A stretch of 64,000 nt of DNA, taken from the NCBI GenBank assembly GCA_905160935.1, contig CAJHZI010000435.1, forward strand, positions 124,001-188,000, given 5' to 3'. Both the position numbers and the translations under genes were made by a program. Under the pieces are notes generated by a model. The model was not told where the DNA came from. It made no database searches and worked only from the letters and a program-made list of their open reading frames with translations. Positions 61,401-64,000 of the stretch are shown piece after piece. Each line of letters starts with the position of its first letter. The first letter of the stretch is position 1. This DNA comes from Enchytraeus crypticus (taxonomy: Eukaryota > Annelida > Clitellata > Enchytraeida > Enchytraeidae).

Positions 61401-63968
61401 GACGTAGAGCTAGAGCTGTGTTAATAGTAGCATAGTATATTGCTAGCAGTAGAAAAGTAGCATAGCGCTGTGTTACTAGTAGCATAGCGTTCTTTTATCC
61501 ATATCCTCTCCACAGATACACTGGTACAGATATACAGTTGATAAGTGCATTAAAGATAGGCAAAAAGATTGGATAGGATCTAAGTAGGAAATTTTATTAA
61601 AGGAAGTTAAAGAAGGATGAATGAAAGGAAAGAGAAGCATAGGCAGACCGAGATTAGAAAAGTTAGAGGACGCAAAGGCCCACTCATATGTTGTCAAGAA
61701 GAGGAAGGCGGAAGACAGAGAAGAGTGGAGGCATTTATACCATGGACCTGCCAGTAGGCCGTGCACTGAGAGAGAGAGTCAATCAATCAATCAATTAACT
61801 GGACAAAATCAACGAATTCTGAATACCCCCAGAATAGCGGTATAGCAAAAGGAATGTTATATTGATGATTTAAAGATCCACTCGGATGTGGACGTAAAGA
61901 GGAAAATGGAAGATAGAGATGAGTGGAGGCATTATATACCATGGACCTGCCAATAGGCAGTGCACTAAAAGAGCGAGAGAGAATCAAAGAAATGCTGACC
62001 TGCAATGCTGTGGTTCATGTTGGATGTGGAGGACTGGATCATGTAGGCCTGGGGGTCAGGTATAGAGACTCCACCCCCTGCCTCACGCTGACGTGTTGAC
62101 AGATGATAGGAGGGCGGGGCCACGTCACCCCCGGGTAGGGAGGGGCTGCACGCCCAGCCCCCCTCACTAATCTGGGGGGTTCGATGACCCGTGAATGCAT
62201 TCCTGATGCCATTCTGATATGAATCAACTGCAATATATAACAGTTTATAAATACAAGTTAAAACTAAACATTAATGTATTGGAAATATCTGCCCACCAGC
62301 CTTCTCCACATTTATTAGCATCCTAAAAGTTAACAAAAGTTAATGTTTACATCGGTTTCCTCACTCGAAGGCGATGTCAGTGACGGGCGAGCCCAGGATT
62401 TGAACTCCGCTCATACTGATCAGCAGTCGAATATTTTACCGACATCGCCACTGGCTCCAGCCATTCTAGTAGATACAGGTGGTTCTAAATGCATGTCAAA
62501 TGACACTGTTTAAATTCTTATATAGAGTCTTTCCGTTAAATTGATCTTAAATCTTTAAGCAACATCAGCTGAACATTATACTGGAGGTGCAGCGATGTTA
62601 TTAATAATTATTGATTATTATCGTCAAGACTTGATATTCAACGGACTTAAGCTCAGACTGTTGAATGAAAGAATAGACTCGCCATTCTCCGCAGCAGTCA
62701 CCCGCACGGTATCAATATCATCACAGAAATGATTTCCACAAATTAATGTTTGCTTGTCTTACCCATAGAAGTGAGTCGGTAAGATACTCGACCGTGGATC
62801 AGTAGGTGCGGGGCTCAAATCCTGGGCTCCCCCGTCACTGATATAACTTTCGAGTGAGGAAACTGACCGTAACCTTAGCTTTAAGCTTTTTTAGCTTTAC
62901 ATATTCTACTATCAGAAGGACAGGGCCTTCATTGCTGTAGGCGTGATACAAGTGGCTGAGGGATGTACAGATAATCGAGTAATTTTGGCGAATTCAGCTA
63001 CGAGTACGTAGAAAGTTCCGCAAGCCGAGATACAGGTCTATGAAGTAAGGTTAACACCCGTTTTTGCGAAATATTCAACCAATATAAGATATTTACCATT
63101 TAATATCGCATATCCGAACGCGCATAGGAGATTATTTAATTTTTTGTTATATTTTTAGTTGCATGTTTGAGTTTATGTTTGCGTCGAAATTCTTCATTTC
63201 TGTTTTTGTGTTCACTTGAACGATTGTATTTGCAATTTATTTTTATCTTGCTGCCTGAGTGGTGAAATAAAGCTACAAAATATACAAATTGGTTAACAAA
63301 TAATACTATATACAAATTATAAATAAATATCAAAGCAGCCATTATCAATTATACCTGTAATACTACATTTTATCAGTCTTAATTATATTTGTAACAGAAA
63401 TAATTTTTTGTTGAGCACATCCTGGAATCGAACCCACGAATATTCAACTCATCTAGGATATGTCAGTAAATGTTTACGCAGTTACTCAACTGAAAGCGAT
63501 CATCATCTCGTCATCTTACCTTTAATCCCAGTTTAACTAGGGTCAGAATATGAATCGACCTTCTCCACTCACTCTTTGTTCCATACCATATCAAAATTTC
63601 CTTCATTCATTTTAGATTCTTTTTGCCTGTGTTGGAGCCTAGGCGCTCACCAGCCGAATGAAACGTATCTGACGTTGAAACGGATCTTAGTGCTATAGTC
63701 GCCTTCTATGACACGTGAAATCACCGATTGGTCTACTCTTCAAACAACCCGGACACAACACGGGGAATTCAACTGAAAGCGATCAAGATGAAACAACTAC
63801 TCACGACTTTGATATGTGTTCTGACCTCCCTGACCTTGACTTCCGTTAACCTTAGAATCACCGTCGCTAGGCGACTCGTTGTCATAGCAACAGGGTGGTA
63901 AGAGATTACCATGGCAACCGCCTCCATTCAACAGTGGTACCTGATTTGGTACATACATTCCTCCGTTT
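54097..63968 (-). CDS. 3' part of an unrecognised Ser/Pro/Gly-rich protein gene
   Basis: Seven coding exons (63968-63805, 62227-62000, 61332-60964, 57093-56935, 56381-56130, 54952-54762, 54111-54097) join in compatible phases to 458 residues and a stop. The 5' part is outside the window. No folded domain or membrane segment is visible. The sequence is rich in Ser, Pro, Gly, Asn and Tyr, with Tyr-containing short motifs (YPQYQGGLYGPSGYP), an acidic segment (AWVEEDVSDVES, IDEDILGE) and a basic segment (KKSARQRQR, KSERRKQLLMERE). It ends in TTNTPIV. It looks like the intracellular tail of a large receptor or adhesion molecule, or a disordered scaffold. I do not recognise the family. Evidence that it is real is seven exons with consistent frame and consensus splice sites. 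Confidence 0.8.
54490..54665 (+). mobile_element. SINE with family-A-like 3' body
   Basis: The head (TTGCCAAGTGGTCATAAAAC) differs from family A. The 3' body is the same: CTGTGACAGTATCCCTTGTG, GGAAACTGGCGCTAAACTTA, GCTTTCCAGCTTT. Confidence 0.5.
54762..54952 (-). CDS. Gene 4 exon F
   Basis: SDSAQRQLRSIIPYTTSNNS, then VPAVVPLSSSSASQHANHS and SNPLGAFDTTN. Phase 1 in, 0 out. A ~36-bp array runs right up to its acceptor. Confidence 0.8.
54955..55372 (-). repeat. ~36-bp array at the exon F acceptor
   Basis: About ten units. On the coding strand each reads GTGCCTGTGTGTTTGTGTT plus CTTGA; the last runs GTGCCTGTGTGTTTGTCACAG|AC into the acceptor. Confidence 0.85.
55378..55472 (+). repeat. (GA)n with GCGACA interruptions
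   Basis: GA-rich run following the exon F array. Confidence 0.85.
55740..55916 (+). pseudogene. LINE C-terminus, GAT family, with (GAT)n tail
   Basis: The frame reads RGRPQLTWDAVIKKDMKNRG, LADDMVWNREDWRKSIR, a typical non-LTR polyprotein C-terminus. Its stop lies just before (GATGAT)n. This copy shows that the (GAT)n-tailed repeats elsewhere in the window are LINE 3' ends. Confidence 0.72.
56130..56381 (-). CDS. Gene 4 exon E
   Basis: KKSARQRQRAPRPSSPYSTD, then SSYSTAAP and RRPYPKSERRKQLLMEREG. Basic and Ser-rich; phase 1-1; donor TTTTA|GTAAGT. Confidence 0.82.
56735..56882 (+). mobile_element. Dispersed element, family D
   Basis: CTACCAGTAACTTACTG, TTTGTGACGGTAGTTCGAGT, GTCTTGAAGAGAAGTCTTGT and AAACACACTACAACCTAAC. 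Confidence 0.62.
56935..57093 (-). CDS. Gene 4 exon D
   Basis: AWVEEDVSDVESRSVPSQDQ, LFIDEDILGEVNPRS, DPDFFISNSDFRGK. Acidic; phase 1-1. The join GK|VKKS fixes the donor AAAG|GTTCTC. Confidence 0.8.
57236..57520 (+). mobile_element. GAT-family copy, nearly complete
   Basis: CCCGTGTTGTGCCCGGGTTG, CTGCATGTGTCGTAGAAGGC, GAGCGCCTAGGCTCCAGAAA, GACAGTCTATTCGTATCCCG and a short GATGATGAT tail. It is the best copy for a consensus. Confidence 0.75.
57522..57728 (-). mobile_element. GA-family copy
   Basis: The (CT)n start is the GA tail in reverse. Then TGCCAAGTGGCATG and the CAACAAGTTAAACCCTTCAC block match the 29995-30060 copy. Confidence 0.55.
57729..57824. repeat. Perfect 46-bp inverted repeat, 4-nt loop
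   Basis: The left arm (57729-57774) starts CAACCTCAGAAGCCATATTT. The right arm (57779-57824) is its exact reverse complement, ending GGCTTCTGAGGTTG. The loop is ATAG. The arms contain the GA-family internal block, so it is a foldback of that element in an intron of gene 4. Confidence 0.93.
58005..58062 (-). mobile_element. SINE family B fragment
   Basis: (AAT)n, GGTTTAACGTCCATTTCCTC and ATTATGTCAGGGACTTCCCC. Confidence 0.5.
58065..60220 (-). pseudogene. CR1/L2-like LINE, decayed
   Basis: Broken frames on the minus strand read, in order: linker (KLLNKMISSAKSLYYQN, PKKLWGAL), ALVLLDLSAAFDTIDHGILV (catalytic Asp), LRGVPQGSVLGPLLFSLYI, FHFNADDTQL (YADD with Tyr lost), AKNLGVIFAENLDFKFHIS, LHWLPVNQRIKYKIALLTFK and TIWNSVPANLRS. 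The pattern is that of the CR1/L2 group. Several frameshifts and the altered active-site box show it is dead. It lies in the 3.9-kb intron between exons C and D. Confidence 0.88.
60748..60945. repeat. (GATT)n run with duplicated exon C end
   Basis: GATT/GACT repeats surround a copy (about 60869-60905) of the exon C 3' end and donor. On the coding strand, CTACGATGATCCTTCTCACA, then ATG|GTAAAAG. Confidence 0.85.
60964..61332 (-). CDS. Gene 4 exon C
   Basis: The largest exon (369 nt): MPRLHLPPPPDHLSQSDLST, a Tyr/Gly/Pro stretch, and YPLSEQLYDDPAHN at the end. Phase 1-1. The donor and about 34 nt of exon are duplicated downstream. Confidence 0.82.
61352..61408 (-). mobile_element. SINE family B fragment
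   Basis: AATCAATCAATAAGAATTTA, ACGTCCGGTTCCTCGCC and TAATGTCAGGGACGT, close to the exon C acceptor. Confidence 0.6.
61545..61775 (+). pseudogene. LINE C-terminus, GA family
   Basis: The frame [35 protein letters not shown], ends at the CCATGGACCTGCCAGTAGGC junction with a short GA tail. It is a second copy of the 31105 element. Confidence 0.72.
61840..61985 (+). mobile_element. GA-family SINE-like 3' end
   Basis: GGTATAGCAAAAGGAATGTT, GATTTAAAGATCCACTCGGA, CCATGGACCTGCCAATAGGC and GTGCACTAAAAGAGCGAGAG. Confidence 0.68.
62000..62227 (-). CDS. Gene 4 exon B
   Basis: DSYQNGIRNAFTGHRTPQIS, then APPSYHLSTRQREAGGG and AYMIQSSTSNMNHSIAG. Disordered; a PPSY-type motif is present. Phase 1-1. Confidence 0.78.
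62335..62465 (-). mobile_element. SINE family A
   Basis: Reverse copy: GTTTCCTCACTCGAAGGCGA, GACGGGCGAGCCCAGGATTT and CGCCACTGGCTCCAGCC. Confidence 0.72.
62768..62905 (+). mobile_element. SINE family A
   Basis: AAGTGAGTCGGTAAGATACT, GACCGTGGATCAGTAGGTGC, GGGCTCAAATCCTGGGCTCC, then the body and TTAGCTTTA end. Confidence 0.7.
63505..63768 (-). mobile_element. GAT-family copy, nearly complete
   Basis: TTTAATCCCAGTTTAACTAG, CTAGGCGCTCACCAGCCGAA, GTCGCCTTCTATGACACGTG and CCCGGACACAACACGGGGAA, in reverse orientation. Confidence 0.72.
63805..63968 (-). CDS. Gene 4 exon A (first in window)
   Basis: NGGMYVPNQVPLLNGGGCHG, then CCYDNESPSGDDSKVNG. It is phase 2 in and 1 out; donor AGTC|GTGAGT. Confidence 0.75.
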
Positions 63969-64000
63969 CTAAAATAAATGTTTGGATTAGAGTGAAATTT

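Overview
The window is nuclear DNA from an invertebrate animal. Genes are split by short GT-AG introns, the DNA is AT-rich, and it is full of LINE remnants, tRNA-like SINEs and microsatellites. A lophotrochozoan (mollusc-like) source is my best guess from the overall style; nothing in the window fixes the phylum.

Four protein-coding genes can be reconstructed, all of them split. (1) 8844-5345 (-): a 139-residue secreted, probably GPI-anchored, ten-cysteine Ly-6/uPAR protein. Its single coding intron holds a damaged LINE reverse transcriptase. (2) 18151-20185 (+): a 151-residue protein with an RII-alpha/Dpy-30-like dimerisation-docking domain. (3) 47631-22185 (-): a complete 22-coding-exon gene for the V-type H+-ATPase membrane subunit a. 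The exons sum to 2700 nt (900 codons with stop) with every intron phase compatible. (4) 63968-54097 (-): the last seven coding exons of a large Ser/Pro/Gly-rich protein I cannot name; its 5' part lies beyond the right edge. Genes 2 and 3 are tail to tail. Genes 3 and 4 point the same way, with about 6 kb between them that holds a hAT-type MITE, palindromic repeats and other repeats but no gene I can support.

The most striking observation is in the introns. In the V-ATPase gene, and again in gene 4, many tandem arrays are anchored on an exon-intron boundary: the first repeat unit is the authentic splice junction, and later units are copies of it. The clearest cases are the donors of exons 4 (33-bp unit, about 85 copies, filling almost all of a 3-kb intron), 12 and 14, the acceptors of exons 6 and 8, and the donor of exon C of gene 4. 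Weaker cases are the acceptor of exon 4, the donors of exons 6 and 20, and the acceptor of exon F. The introns therefore carry ladders of splice-site copies beside the real sites.

The mobile background is also ordered. Two groups of LINE-derived 3' ends carry different simple-sequence tails, one (GA)n and one (GAT)n, which explains many of the microsatellites here. At least three SINE families are visible; two of them share a central body. Other remnants include a jockey-like LINE, a CR1/L2-like LINE, a 5S rRNA-like element and a perfect 46-bp inverted repeat.
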